Part shown: one piece after another, positions 28,097 through 39,824 of the stretch
Numbering within the stretch: position 1 is the first letter of the stretch
Layout: each line of letters begins with the position of its first letter
Notes under the pieces: model-generated
The model's input: only the letters and a program-made list of their open reading frames with translations
Databases searched by the model: none
Told to the model about the DNA's origin: nothing
Program-made: the position numbers and the translations under genes
Source of the DNA: Lobosporangium transversale
Lineage: Eukaryota; Mortierellomycota; Mortierellomycetes; Mortierellales; Mortierellaceae
Direction: 5' to 3'
Assembly (NCBI RefSeq): GCF_002105155.1
Contig: NW_019029025.1
Span: forward strand, 186,001 to 250,000
DNA: 64,000 nucleotides

Positions 28097-28237
28097 CGAA
28101 ATATGCCAGGATCATAATAAGTAACGAGAACGAAAGAAAGATGTCTTTATTATGATCCAAGGATCTTCGTTAAATAAAAAGGGGTAAAAATCTTAGCTAT
28201 AGTAAAAAACCCATATAAATGACTGCTAATCACAACA
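28097..28237 (-). repeat. 5' LTR of the chromovirus
   Basis: 141 bp, direct copy of 20716-20855 with about four base changes and one extra A. Its internal edge reads cg where the other LTR has tg. No TGG-starting tRNA primer site is seen in the adjoining 50 bases on the element side. Confidence 0.92.
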
Positions 28238-28242
28238 TGCAG

Positions 28243-28784
28243 AAAGGAAAAAGTAGAGAGAGAAAACAGATCCTATTGATACAAACCCCAACATCCACCA
28301 CCATTCATAGAAAACTTAGTCTAGCAAATTCCCCATCAATTTCTAATTCTACAAAAATTCAGTATGTAAAGAAGACTGAGAGAGGACCAAAATTCTCTCC
28401 TCAGCGAATGCTCAACCCAAGAACTAAAGACTCCAGACCTGAAATTGATCGAGCCACGGCTCAAGAAGAAACTCAAGAACCTCAGAAGAAAGAGACCAAG
28501 AAGAGCTCAGACCAGCTCACACCCAAGTCCATACCCTACTAAAGCCCACTGCATTGTTTATTTTTGTTGTTGATTAGTTTTCTATCTTTTATTCCACTCC
28601 TATCAGCTCCCACACACCCCACTAGCCCCACAGAAGACGACTTTCTGGGTTTTAGGTTCGTCCATCCAGTCTGCTCGCGCCCGTAACGTGACCAGGCGCC
28701 TTACGCCCTAGAGAAACCCGTTACAATAAAGGCTGTGGATAAGATTCAAACAGCTTTAACGTACTTGAATGGTGGCGTAGCCGT
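28243..28784. other. unclassified sequence flanking the retrotransposon
   Basis: Continues the DNA interrupted at 20710. An open frame to 28542 starts inside the LTR and is not a real gene as it stands; its Lys/Ser/Thr/Gln-rich product matches nothing I know. It may be the 5' part of a decayed non-LTR element. Confidence 0.4.
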
Positions 28785-28803
28785 AAAGCTTCCAAATTAA
28801 CAA

Positions 28804-29019
28804 TGTCGCGTTGCGCAACAGGCCACGTCGGGAAGCTGGAATTTGAGTACCAACCACGGCGGTCAGGGTTTGTGAAATCATGGATGCAGCGGCTCTTGCC
28901 GTTTGTGCAGTAATAGCTGTTTATTGACTATAGTTTCTGGAGCATTTTGTTCATAGAGTGTAGAAAATAATCCCATGACCCTGTGGGTCCTTGTTATTAA
29001 AAAAAAAAAAAAAAAAAAA
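28804..29019 (+). mobile_element. 5'-truncated LINE-like insertion with poly(A) tail and 19-bp target duplication
   Basis: Flanked by 28785-28803 (aaagcttccaaattaacaa) and 29020-29038, which match at 18 of 19 positions. It ends in ccctgtgggtccttgttatt followed by about 22 A, a variant of the 3' end seen at 20580-20616 and 29733-29755. The interior has no long frame. Confidence 0.78.
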
Positions 29020-29038
29020 AAAGCTTCCAGATTAACAA

Positions 29039-29693
29039 CTGAAAATTGGCGGTACCTGTGCGAGAACTAGCAGCAAGAGGAATATACTATGCTGAGCAAA
29101 TTCCAGACGAGGCGAACGAGGGTAAGGATGCCCACTGGACTGTATAAGACTTGTACCACGGTTTTGGTGCCGAGGGAGCTGATACAGAAATGAAGGACGA
29201 TCTTTAGGACCAGCATCGATCTCAAGGTACATTGTTTGCCGCTTTGTCAAGTCGATCGAGGAACTCGACAGGACTGAAATCTGAAACAAAAAGACAATAG
29301 CACCTCTGTGAGCAAACGCGCCAGGGGACGCAGCTGTGTTAGAAGGCACAGGCGTAGCAGAGGTGAATTCTTTGGCTCTCACCAAGGACAACAACGAACA
29401 GCACACGTGGAGGCGATGAGGACTGAGGCAGACCGGCGGGTGGCGGCAAGCTACCGATAGCAGATGGAATTGGCGGTTATGGAGCACCTGAGGGGTTGCA
29501 AATTTTTGATGATTGAGGACTGCGGCTATAGGAAGACCTTGGCGCACAACAGGCCAAGTAGGGAGTAGACCCGTGCCACAGGTCCCCATGAACCAAGGAA
29601 GTCTACTCAATGCTGACGTGGTTTATGAATAGTATAACGATGTGGCTTCGGCCGATTATTGGATACCGCTTTATTACGACCCCAGTAATGAGA
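29039..29693. other. transposon-derived sequence, no gene supported
   Basis: Lies between two LINE-like tails. A 192-codon minus-strand open frame (29032-29610) has no recognisable domain. A segment near 29541 (gcgcacaacaggccaagt) resembles 28812 in the preceding insertion, so part of this is probably the body of another copy. Confidence 0.45.
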
Positions 29694-29780
29694 CAACCCA
29701 TTTATAGAGCTAACATCTAAATAAATCCTACATGACCTCGTGGGTCCTTGTTATCAAAAAAAAAAAAAAAAAAAAAAAAA
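29694..29780 (+). mobile_element. LINE-like 3' end with poly(A) tail
   Basis: From caacccatttatagagc up to the A-tract it matches 20545-20616 with one base change over about 66 bases. It ends in about 26 A. The 5' limit and target duplication are not clear; the element may extend upstream. Confidence 0.7.
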
Positions 29781-30132
29781 CGAAAGCCGAGCGATAGGAC
29801 CTGCTCCATGGTTTAGAGGTGATGAACCTCTCGGAACGCTGCGTGGAACGACCCTGAAAGAACGGTCGAACACTAGACAAAACAGATATTAATCCCCACT
29901 GTCTCCGTTAGTATTATAGTTCACACATAATGTTGCCCCTGCTCAGAAATGCGTGATAGAGAAAGACCCAAATGGCTAGGAATGTCAGAGGCATTATTAT
30001 ATAGAATAAAAAAAATAATGATAGGCTGTCTATTGACTTGTGGTGGTCTAAGCTGGAAGCGAAGTAGCTGCAATTTTTGCAGATCAAGCACGTTCTACTT
30101 CAATATCCCAGTCGGCTGGTTAAATCATCTAG

Positions 30133-30180
30133 CTGGGGACCTCATGGGTCCTCATTATTAAGAAAAAAGAAATAAATAAG
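30133..30180 (+). mobile_element. LINE-like 3' tail remnant
   Basis: gacctcatgggtcctcatta, followed by an interrupted A-rich tract, is a fourth, more diverged copy of the tail motif shared by 20580, 28968 and 29733. Its 5' part is not delimited. Confidence 0.5.
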
Positions 30181-30335
30181 GAAAGAAAGTTGATAATTGA
30201 AAAGACCTGATAGTTTATTAAAAATAATTACTTTTTTGTATAGGCGCAATAGAGGCAATAAGGAGCATTTCATGATATTTTACATGACAGAGATTTAAAG
30301 TACAGGCGGGGATAAAAAGTGGAGAGGAATGCTTC

Positions 30336-32723
30336 TTAAGGATACATCGAGAGTGTGGCGACTACGCTATTATTCGATATCTGTGGGAACGTCAGATTAC
30401 GTCTTGGTGGAGGCGTGGGCAGAGGTGGAGGTGGAATATATGACAAAGCTAACCGCGGGGATTCGCCTGGGAAGAAGCCAAAAGGTGGTTCTTGATATTC
30501 GTCTGGAATAGAGCCCCAATCCTTTTGTGCGAACAGTAGATCTGCTTCGATTGCATCTAATTCGTCTAGAGAGCCGATAGGCATATCGCAGGTATCTGTT
30601 GTAGGGGCATTAGCGCCTTCGCTCGTTTCTAACGCTGGTACAAGGGTGGACTGTATGAGAGTTGGGGCTGGAGTCTCTGTGGGAGTAGGAGGGAGTGAAT
30701 ATGCAGATTGAGCAGTCATTGAAGGCTCTCGGCCCCTGGTTGATAGAGGAGGTGGTTGATGAGATGGCCGTGATTGCTGTTGAGGTTGTTGTACTTGTTG
30801 CGGTTGGTGAGGGATATGTGAATGCTGGCCACTGGGCACTCTCGAACGGATATAGGGGTATCGAGATTGAGATGGATGGAGAAACGCATATGCAGGATGA
30901 TCCATTATCGGGGCCATGAGCCCATTCTCCTCAAACGCATATGGGTCCTCGAATGATCCTGAACCTATTGGGGTATCTATATGCTGCATATGGTCATGTA
31001 GGCTGATAAGGTCACTTTCCATGGAAGCAACCGATTCCAGACGATGTCTTCCGTTAGCATCAACCACAAACGGATTAGGAGGCGGTGAGAGACCTGGTGA
31101 CGCCATGGACCACGGTGTATGTTCATGAGGGTCCATGTCAAGATCCATGTCAAGGTTCATTGCCATATCCATTTCATCGTCACCCATATCTTGCAATGGA
31201 ATGTAAAACGACGATGTATGATATGAATGGGGTATCATTGAATATGAATTCTCATTAAGATAGTTCATAGGGTGCTGTCGCGAAAATCTCGCATGCAGTT
31301 GTTGTTGCTGTTGCTGCAGTTGTAGACGATATTGATGATAATTAGGATTTCTATACTGTTGGGATGAATGCAAGCCAGAGTGTCGCAAGAAGGGAAAAGT
31401 GGCGCCATGCTGTGATACTGATGAAGACGGGGTGATTCGATCGTCCTGAGAAGTTGTAGTAGGGTTCCGTGCCATTGGCGGGAAGCCAGACACACACTGC
31501 GCAGATGGCGATAAAGATGCAGTACCTGTACTCGATGCCATTTTCGTCTTTTTGATTCCCTTCGATTGCTGATCTGAAGGTTTTATTTTACGTTTCCTAA
31601 CTTTGTTAACGTCGTGAATCCTGATATGTTCCTTCAAGACGTCTGATCGAGAAAAATATTTGCCACATCCTTCATGTGGGCACGCGTAAGGCCTCTCGCC
31701 TCCATGAGAACGTACATGGCGCGCCAGATGGGCAGAGCGTGTGAATGTCTTGTGGCAATTAGGCCATGGGCAGTGATGGGATTTCTTTGGTTTTGGTTCT
31801 CCCGTTACTAACTCATTATTGCCATCATCATTGCTGTCATCCTTTTTATCTGACTGGTCTGCTTGAGAATCTGTTTAGAGCATCAACGAACGTACCAAAA
31901 ATTAGAAATGATTTGAAATAACTTCACGATAAGTAAATAATCGATAGAGTTACTTACACCTATTGTTAGAGTGAGGAACATTGTTTGCATCAGTCACTGC
32001 TTCCTGCGATTGTGGACCAGTGGAAGATGTCTGCTCGATATCCTTGATCGAGTGTATATCAGAAGATGGCGGACATGTTCCTGAGGATAGAGTCGTAGTT
32101 GATATTGATGATACGGCCGAGTTGCTTGCAGTGCTTGCATTTTGGCACGGTTCCTGCGAGGTAAGTTGAACTAATGATGGTGATGGTGGTGACAATACTG
32201 TTGTTGCTATCACTGTTGAAGTCGTTGCGGATGATGATTGCAATGACGCTACGCTCGGTGTTGTTCCAGTTCCCTCCATAAAATTTGTCTCCATTGGAGT
32301 AGTCTGTGCTTGGGCCTTAGTTTGAGCCTGGGCTTGAGCTTTCGCTCGAAGACCTTTAGGTCCAGTGTGAATCCGCGAATGTCGTGTTAGTTCGTCACTA
32401 CGTGAGAACCGTTTCGTACAGCCGGGAAATTTGCAGGCGTGAGCCTTTTCACCAGTATGCGTGCGAATGTGACGATTCGAATGCTCCAAGCGAAAGAAGG
32501 CTTTTGGACAAAACGGACATTGATAAGGACGTTCAGGAGCATCGGTCTGGTGGCATTGAAAAGGCTTCGGTGGCTCACCATTGACAGGTGGGGTAGGCGG
32601 CCGAGGAAGAGTGTACGGTGATGTATTGTCTGTTTTTGACGCAGAAATAGTTGAATTGGTGTCCAGAGTAGTAGATCCAGATGTGGCTGCTGGAGGAACC
32701 GCGGAGAGTGATGAGGGCTCCAT
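30336..32723 (-). CDS. C2H2 zinc-finger transcription factor, CreA/Mig1-like with four fingers, 2 exons
   Basis: Exons 32723-31958 and 31870-30336 join (GGT|gtaagt, cag|AT) to 766 residues. Fingers 1-2 (about residues 66-120) contain [20 protein letters not shown] and [17 protein letters not shown], essentially the DNA-reading helices of CreA/Mig1/Cre1, the carbon catabolite repressors binding SYGGRG sites. After a long Ala/Gln/Ser/Thr linker and the intron come fingers 3-4, [19 protein letters not shown] and [19 protein letters not shown]. Ascomycete CreA has only the first pair. Then come a basic nuclear-localisation-like stretch ([11 protein letters not shown]), a Gln run, Met/Asp repeats and Pro-rich tracts with [11 protein letters not shown]. 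Likely a nuclear carbon-response regulator, but the second finger pair means target sites may differ. Confidence 0.93.
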
Positions 32724-34588
32724 AAGATGTGCCTCGAACGAAGCGAGATAGCGCGTGGAGACCCTCTTTTTGTGTCCGAGATATAGAAGTTGAAAAGAAA
32801 AGTGGGTATGTCCAGGGAAATAAATCGGAGAGTCTGTGTTCCTTTCAGAGAAGAGGAACAGGGTTCAATAATGCGGGGAAGAGAGAGGGGTTGATTTGCG
32901 GGGTCAATGGATTAGACAAGAGAGCCAAGAATGGAAGTTGTTTTATTATATTTGAGTGACGTTGGATGAACGCTATCTTGTCAGACCATGCCGATAAGCA
33001 GTAAAGGCACGAATGAGGCTCTATGAATCACAGGGGTAATGAGTGGAGAGTCTCGGAGTAAAGAATAAAAAATAAAAAAAGATTGGATTGAATGATCCAG
33101 ATTGAATTATTACTATTTTTTTTTTTTTTTTTTTTTTTTTTGGAATGCAATAGATCAGAATGCAAATGACTTGACAGGCGAGAAAACGAGAGAGAGGGAG
33201 ACAGGGAGAAGCAATAAGGAAAGAGAATAATCCGAGACGAAGTTTGTGTCAAGAAAAAGAGAGTACGCCCGAAAGACTACAATAACTGGCAATAAAAAAA
33301 AGAACAAAAGGCCGAAGGTCAAAGAGAAGCAACAAGATAGTCCGACGAAATGAATCGCACTTTCTATTACACTGCAATTGTGATGGCTTCATATTCTTGG
33401 GACCTTTGCTTTGGCCATGCCCCTATCGTTAATATATGTCTCCAGAAGAAATGCTCTCTTTTCTGCTCCTCTGTTTACGTTGTGTATGTTTAACGACTTA
33501 AAAATGGGCTCACAACTGGGAAAAAAAAGTGGGTCCTGCAGGTCAAGTACGTGGCGAATCCATGACTTCTGTCTGTACCCCTTCATCCTCGAGAATCGTT
33601 GTCTGTCCATCCCCATATCCTTTAGAGGTCAGAGTATAAAGTGGGAATAACCCATCTTTTTCTTTTTAAATTCTGGGGAAACAAGGTTTAAAGCTAGTCA
33701 TTGATTGGACTGGGCGTATTTCCCTGTTCCGATATTTTCCTTGTACGGCTGGTTCTGTTTACGTCTCTAATAACTTGCACATCGATCCCCTATCCCACAT
33801 GGCGTATACGCATGTTACACCATCCCCACATCTGAATAGTCCCCCAATGGCAATGGACGTGTTAATTAGTGTATGCCTACCCCGCCTTTCATTCCTAATA
33901 TGTCCTTTCAGGTAGCAGGCGATAAAATAAAAATCAAAAAGAACGTTCTTAAAGTCTGGCGTTCAAGTCCTCGGTGACATCAATTACCACGACTACTATC
34001 ACCATCACGCTGGTAGTTCCGTGTCCTTCTTGACTGCATTAATGCAATTACTTTGCTGAGACAACCATTACACTATTGGAAAAACACCATCACTATTTGC
34101 TATCACGATCTCTATGAACCATATCGGAGCCGAATATTGTGATCAATGTTGCTTGAGCTAATGTTTGGGCATCAATAGTAATAATAGTTTTCTCTGAGGA
34201 TGAAAAAAAAGAATAAAAAAAATTGCAGTCTAGTAATGGGTGGAAAATTCAGATATCCAAGCGTCTACTTGCTCTGATTCATAGGATCTGATATGTGATT
34301 TGTTCATAATATTATTGCCTCCACCTTCAGGCTTAATAGATTTGCATTGCTGGAAAAATCTTGGCACAAGCCATACTCCAAAAGATAGGAGTATAGAGTC
34401 TAGCTTTGCTCGTCTGTTCTTGTTGGTTTGCTACTTACGTTCACTGACTTCTCATTGACTTTTGACAATTGCTATGCTATATGAAGTGCAGATGCTTTCA
34501 CTGACAGGTCCTTTTATTATTTTTAAAACGTACTACGTCTTTTATAGGCTTTTAAATTAACAATGTATCAGAGAGATCAACCTTAACA
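32724..34588. other. intergenic, no gene seen
   Basis: Contains the promoter of the zinc-finger gene and the 3' flank of IFA38. A T-tract lies at 33118-33140, and there are short spurious frames near 33400-33650. Nothing else can be supported. Confidence 0.5.
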
Positions 34589-36264
34589 TTAAAGCTTCTT
34601 AGAATTTGCTGCCTCGCGTTCTTTCTTTCGCAAGGCGCGTTTGCGGATATCAGTCTGAATGTTATAGTTCTGCTGGACCCAGAAGCCGCGGCTAAAAAGA
34701 TGATCAATAGCCCAATTGGCAATTGCATGACTGTAGTAGGGAGTCATGGTATAGGGAGTGGAAGCTCCACCCGAGGTACCGATCTTGGCCAAGACAGATT
34801 GGACATAGGGTTTGGGCATAGGGATCAACATGCTGGCGCGGCGGATCTTGGACATGGCAGAAACAACAAAGTATGTGTTGACGTTTTGAACGTGAATGCC
34901 TTTGGGAGCGAGTTCTGCACCAATCGCCTGGGACCAGCTAGACAAAAAGGCCTTAGAGCCGGAGTACACAGACAGGAAGGGAGTGGGAACAAGACCAGCG
35001 AAAGAACCAAGATTGATGATTAGGCCGTTCTTACTGTTAAACCAAAAGGGGCAAATGTTAGACATCATTTTGAAAATATTGACTGCATGCGTGTAGCTTT
35101 ATATATTAAGGGTATCATTATCAAATCATACCGAGAAACCATTTGAGGAACAACAATCTTAGTCATTCTCATAGCAGCATTGATGTTGATCTCGACAATA
35201 CTCTTAATGATAGTATCAGTCTCTTGTTCAAAAGGAGTTGGCATTTCATGGTTGGTTCCAACATTGTTGACTATGGGTCACGGGATTGCCATCATTGGGG
35301 TTCAAAAAAAAAAAAATTATTAATTTAATTGCAAAATGAACTCGCGAAAGTAAATACCAGTCATACTGCTCTCCAATCAGGCCTCACTCCGACCACACAC
35401 AAACAAGAACACAGATATGGTGCCTTACTGAGAACAGTAACCTCAAGGGGGGAAAGTAACTGCTGTAGAGCTTGATAATCCGAATCAGCACCTTTAGCGA
35501 AGTCCATAGCATAATGCTTGGTTTCAATATTGTACTTTTGCTCTAGTAGAAGCAATTGCAGATAAAGAATCAAAGCAGAAGTTAGAAATGCTGATTGTGC
35601 TATGCATAGAATTCATTGAGGATGATTGAGTTATTATAGTTCCAAATGCTTACCGAGCTCTGCCCCAATGGCCGCCAACTTGCTCTCTGTACGCGAAACC
35701 AGAACAATATTCATCTTCTTGGAAGCAAGCTGAAAAGCAAACTCTTTACCAATACCATCAGTGGCACCAGTAATAACTAAGTCACAAAAAGGAGACGTTG
35801 TTAGATTATGCGGTGCCCTTATACAGGAATGTTGTTGAAGTTAATGGTAATGTACTTGGGTGTGATGGTTACCTGCCCAGCCGCCACGTCCAGCACCGTA
35901 CTTTTTTAGCTGTGATTTAACACATTACAATAAAAGTGAGCGTCAATATCTTTACTTGTTTTACCATACACGTTCATGAACTACAAAGTCGCTCAATTGC
36001 CTTACATTGATGCCTGGGCGGAGAAAAACATCAAAGAGAAGCTTTAGGAAGCTCAAGACCTTGAATGCAACAACGGTAGCGCCAATAATTCCAAAGATTG
36101 CCAAAGCAGCGGCGTTGACGTCCGATTCTATTATGCATTCAACAGCAGCGATAATAATTAACAAAGTTAGAATTATATAGCTAGCTCCTACTTGCTATTG
36201 ATTATTACTGGTAGTTATCTGGATTAGACTATGTACTTTGGACGAATTGATGGATGTTGTCCAT
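34589..36264 (-). CDS. IFA38: very-long-chain 3-oxoacyl-CoA reductase, 7 exons
   Basis: Exons 36264-36237, 36127-36006, 35909-35873, 35776-35654, 35542-35429, 35270-35132 and 35033-34589 give 335 residues. This is the short-chain dehydrogenase that performs the second step of fatty-acid elongation in the ER. Visible: an N-terminal membrane segment ([18 protein letters not shown]), the NAD(P)-binding [19 protein letters not shown], the serine strand INLGSFAG and the catalytic YSGSK. The C-terminus ends in a Lys-rich tail (KKL), in keeping with ER retention. Length is close to yeast Ifa38 (347). Exon 1 is only 28 nt; its donor (A|gtacat) is the weakest part of the model. It shares a short promoter with the divergent TFIIIC gene. 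Confidence 0.95.
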
Positions 36265-36482
36265 GACGGTGATAAGTGATCTGTGAATGAGATTGATGGT
36301 AAAAAGAGAAAAGTAGAATTGTTCTGTGAATGTGGTCCGAGCAAAAGATTCAAACGGTTGGGGCAGATTTCTCAGCCACTTTGGCTAATTGGCCAAACAT
36401 TCAGAGGTTTGATACGCCTGCATGCTCCCTGCACGCCAAAGCACAAAACAGAAAACCGACAGGCAAAAGAGATTAGAAATTA
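36265..36482. promoter_or_regulatory. 218-bp bidirectional promoter region
   Basis: The start codons of IFA38 (-) and the TFIIIC subunit (+) are separated by only this stretch. It has a CCAAT-type element in both senses (ctaattggccaaac near 36387-36400) and no gene. Confidence 0.6.
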
Positions 36483-39400
36483 ATGGAGGTCGAATTTGAA
36501 GGGAGACCCATCCGACCAGGATCCTTAATCTGGTCTGATGACAACATCTTTGCATTGGTCACTCCTACGATCATGCACATCTTTGTGAGTGGCAATGCGT
36601 ATTAAGATTTTAAACGTTGAAAAGGAGGGTCACTCGAAGAATAATTATATCATGCATTACAGAATGTCTTATCATCCCTCTCTAGGCACCTTCACTCAAT
36701 GGTACACCAGACAGCTCACTAGTGAAATTCACGAGTACATCGGCTCCTGCCTTGACTTCACAGGATGATTCACCGCCGTGGAAGCTGATGGGAAATGGTG
36801 CGTTATCAGAGAGATAAGACACTGTACACATAATTTGCTCCTTTACTCTCAAATAACAATTTTGTTGGGATCATTTGTAAACTAGTTGCAAGCCTGAGGA
36901 ATGCCATGGTACCTTCAATTGAGTTTATCATGGCAGCGTGGTCACCAACTGGTTGCACTCGTTTCAAAGGGTAACACTTACATCTTTGTTAAACTTATCT
37001 TTATCTTGATCAACCTTATTTAAAGCCTGCTGTTCACATCAATTTCGCATTTCATGGTATTTAGGTGTATGCTGGCGTGTATTACTTCGAAACATTCTGT
37101 ATTTGTATATATACCGTCGTCTTCGCAAGTGGACAAGCAGTGGAGGAAGGTATGGATAGCCAAGAAACAACATCTAGTTCATATAGTGAGGACACTAGTA
37201 CTTATCTACTTCCACTGCCGCCTATTTAGTATACTGTACTAGACAAGTATATGCTAAAGCATTGGCGAGCTGAAAATGAGGTTGATCTGGGCATGATGGA
37301 CAATCTAGAGTCAGTTACTTTAGCATGGTCACCTAAAATCTCCATGGATAATATTGGATCAGTGCTGGCTGTCGGCAATAAATCAGGCCATATCATGATC
37401 TGGCATGTCACTGATCAGGACAATGTGCGCTGCGTGAAAGCATGGAAGACATCGAGTAACTCCTACATTATTAAAATTGCATGGTCACCATGGATGATTG
37501 AGGACAGCAAGTACGTCTCAACGTTAGCCTACGCTAGTGCCGATGGCAGTGTATTTGCACAAAGACTCAAGTTCAGTCGGATATCTCCGCTAGAGAATAT
37601 TGAAGTCTCTGAGGATGTGTTGTGCTCGCCTCTCAGCAGTTTATATTCATGTACTTGTTTATTGTGGAGCCCTACCAGTCCGGATGTAAGCCTTATGAAT
37701 AAAACGACGGTGTGTGCACACTTTTTTTTTGCTAGATTGTTGATACTGGTTTCACTATTGACTTGCTTTTATAGTCTGCAAGGAAATCCAGCACCCTCGC
37801 TTTCAGTAAAGGCAACAGGGTACATCTATGGAAACCGGATTCAGGTACGATTCTTTCCTGGCGCAAACCAATCGCTAAAGCTGTAGCAGACATGAGGTGG
37901 GATATGGGTGTTGAGAAGCTTTTTGTGTTTTTCATGGACGGAAAGCATTCTGTATTGCGCCTGGAGCAGGATGAGCTCAAGGTGGACGAGGAGTATACCG
38001 AGTTTATTCACCAGGAAATCATCTCGCAATGCCACCTACAAGAAAGGACCAATGTTATTCAGGATGAGGAGACAGATAATACAAAGGACGATGAAGAAGG
38101 GGATGATGAAGGGGGAGGAGGGGGCCTAGCTGATAGCAAACTGCAACTACATATCGTGTCTGCAAGTCGTTCTGCTGGAGGCTCCTTCCTTGCAACTCTT
38201 TACTAGTAGGTTCTCTTTAATTCTCTCTCTTTTTTATTTCTATTTCTTTAATGGTTACATACATACTAACGTATCATTTTGTGGCCACTTGATAAGCGTC
38301 ACATCCCCATTTCGAATGGAATTCCAACGCGAGCGATTCTTATCCTGTACAGTCATGCTCTCGAAGACATATAGGACCATAGGAACTCTGGATATTGGGA
38401 CCTTATTGGAGAGGTTGCAAGCATTTATTCGACTCCCTAATTCTGGTATGCCGCGCTTTACCCTCTCACTCTCAATATTACATTACTATTATGAAGATTG
38501 CCTAACATTTATTTCTCGATAGTTATTATAAGGAATCCTACTTATGAGCTTTGGGATATTTTACTCCTGCTCAACAGAAGCTCAGAGACAAATGAAGTTG
38601 AAGGTGACTTAGAGCAAGGTCTATGGAACATTCTGAAGTCTGAAGAGTTCCATTTGCGTGATAATGATCAAGCTGTTGCAGCGAGGGAAGCTCTTCCTAA
38701 AAGTGATGTGTTAATAGAATCCAGGTAAATATAGTGGCTATGATCAGGTTTCTGGCGTTTTGCGAACGACGTTTTGAACTGATCAGTCTCGATACATCTC
38801 TTAATCCAGACTGGAGTCAGCAATCTTCAGTGGGGCAGCAATAACCGCGGCTCGGATTTGTATTTATCTATGGACCCAACTTCAGGTAAATGCACACTGT
38901 TATTAGGTATTGTTATCTACTCGTTTTTTAAATCTAATGCTTTCTTTCTATTTCATCAATTTATATGTAGAATTCCACAATAGCAGATTCACTAAAAGAG
39001 CAACTAAAGGAACGCACCGTTGGGGCCATAGAGCGAATAAGAAGGCATAATACTTATAGTATCCTTAAATATTTTCATGAAATATTATCAACAGGGTCTA
39101 ATCTTGAAACTCAGATACAAGGTAGTACTGAGGATTGAATGTCGATATATTGTGCAGGTACGCAGGTACACGATAGTATGTGCTAAATACGATTTTTTTG
39201 TGAACCTGATAGAATCCGACTACACTTTGTTGCTGCTACTTTGCGACAGCATTTTAGTTTTCTACCGCGAGGATAAGGGTTTATTAGAGCTAGCTGAAAA
39301 GACGTATAGCGCTCTTCATGATCAGTCTAATGGCGAATGCGATGTTAGAGAAGAAATGAAGATATTGCAGGAGATCAAAAAAGAGAAATGTTCTACAAAC

Positions 39401-39718
39401 CAGTTTCTCAAATTTGGGAGGGAAAGCTGTCCAGCATGCAGCAGTGAAGTGAGGCTAGAAAGCCAACTTCATGGGATATGCATCAATGGCCACAGGTGGC
39501 AGCGTTGCTCTGTCACATTGTTGCTATTGGCTGACTTTCACCCCCGAACATGTCTTAGATGCCGCCGTAAGGTATTAATGGTGCCGGAAAATAAGTCGGA
39601 CATGACACCATGTTTTGCAGGGTCAATGGCTAAATCGTGGTTAGAGCTTGTATTACGCGCCAACAGCGTGTGCTGCTTCTGTGGAGAACGCTATTTCACA
39701 GCACTCCGTCGAAAGTGA
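36483..39718 (+). CDS. TFIIIC 90-kDa-type subunit (WD-repeat N-domain plus TFIIIC zinc finger), 11 exons
   Basis: Exons 36483-36584, 36686-36797, 36886-36970, 37065-37149, 37230-37685, 37775-38205, 38297-38445, 38523-38724, 38810-38885, 38971-39121 and 39213-39718 keep frame throughout, giving 784 residues. The N-terminal half has repeated Trp/Gly-Asp blades (FIMAAWSPTGCTRF, VTLAWSPK, GNKSGHIMIWHV, IKIAWSPW, CLLWSPTSPD), fitting the TFIIIC delta/GTF3C4 propeller. An acidic Gly-rich loop follows (about residue 385). The last 110 residues carry the Cys/His array CPACSSEV..CINGHRWQRC..CLRCRRK..CCFCGERYF, the TFIIIC-type zinc finger. The complex recruits RNA polymerase III to tRNA gene A/B boxes. 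Which yeast subunit it equals I cannot say from sequence alone. Confidence 0.88.
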
Positions 39719-39824
39719 TCAAGGAGGCCAGTCACATGTCTGTTTACTGACAAAAAAAAAAAAATAAAGTTTTCTCCGAGACCGCAGGCTTTGTGCACTC
39801 AAATGTATTTAAATATATACATTT

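Larger units (their letters stand above)
20716..28237 (-). mobile_element. Ty3/Gypsy chromovirus LTR retrotransposon, 7.5 kb
   Basis: Bounded by direct LTRs of 140-141 bp (TG...CA) and by the 5-bp target duplication TGCAG at 20711-20715 and 28238-28242. Read on the minus strand: 5' LTR, a long leader of 1.7 kb, gag, then protease, reverse transcriptase, RNase H, integrase and chromodomain, a purine tract, and the 3' LTR. The RT-before-integrase order and the chromodomain place it in the chromovirus branch of Ty3/Gypsy. LTRs differ by about four substitutions and one A, so insertion is fairly recent, but two frame breaks in pol make this copy probably dead. It interrupts unclassified repeat-like DNA, 762 bp from the 5' end of tRNA-Leu. 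Confidence 0.95.

Noticed and set aside
28219-28542. 107-codon plus-strand frame beginning in the 5' LTR
   Set aside because: The start lies in the retrotransposon and restoring the pre-insertion sequence puts a stop in the frame; not a gene as it stands.
29032-29610. 192-codon minus-strand frame between LINE-like tails
   Set aside because: No domain; overlaps transposon-derived sequence; Cys/His/Pro content looks like a random translation of the opposite strand.
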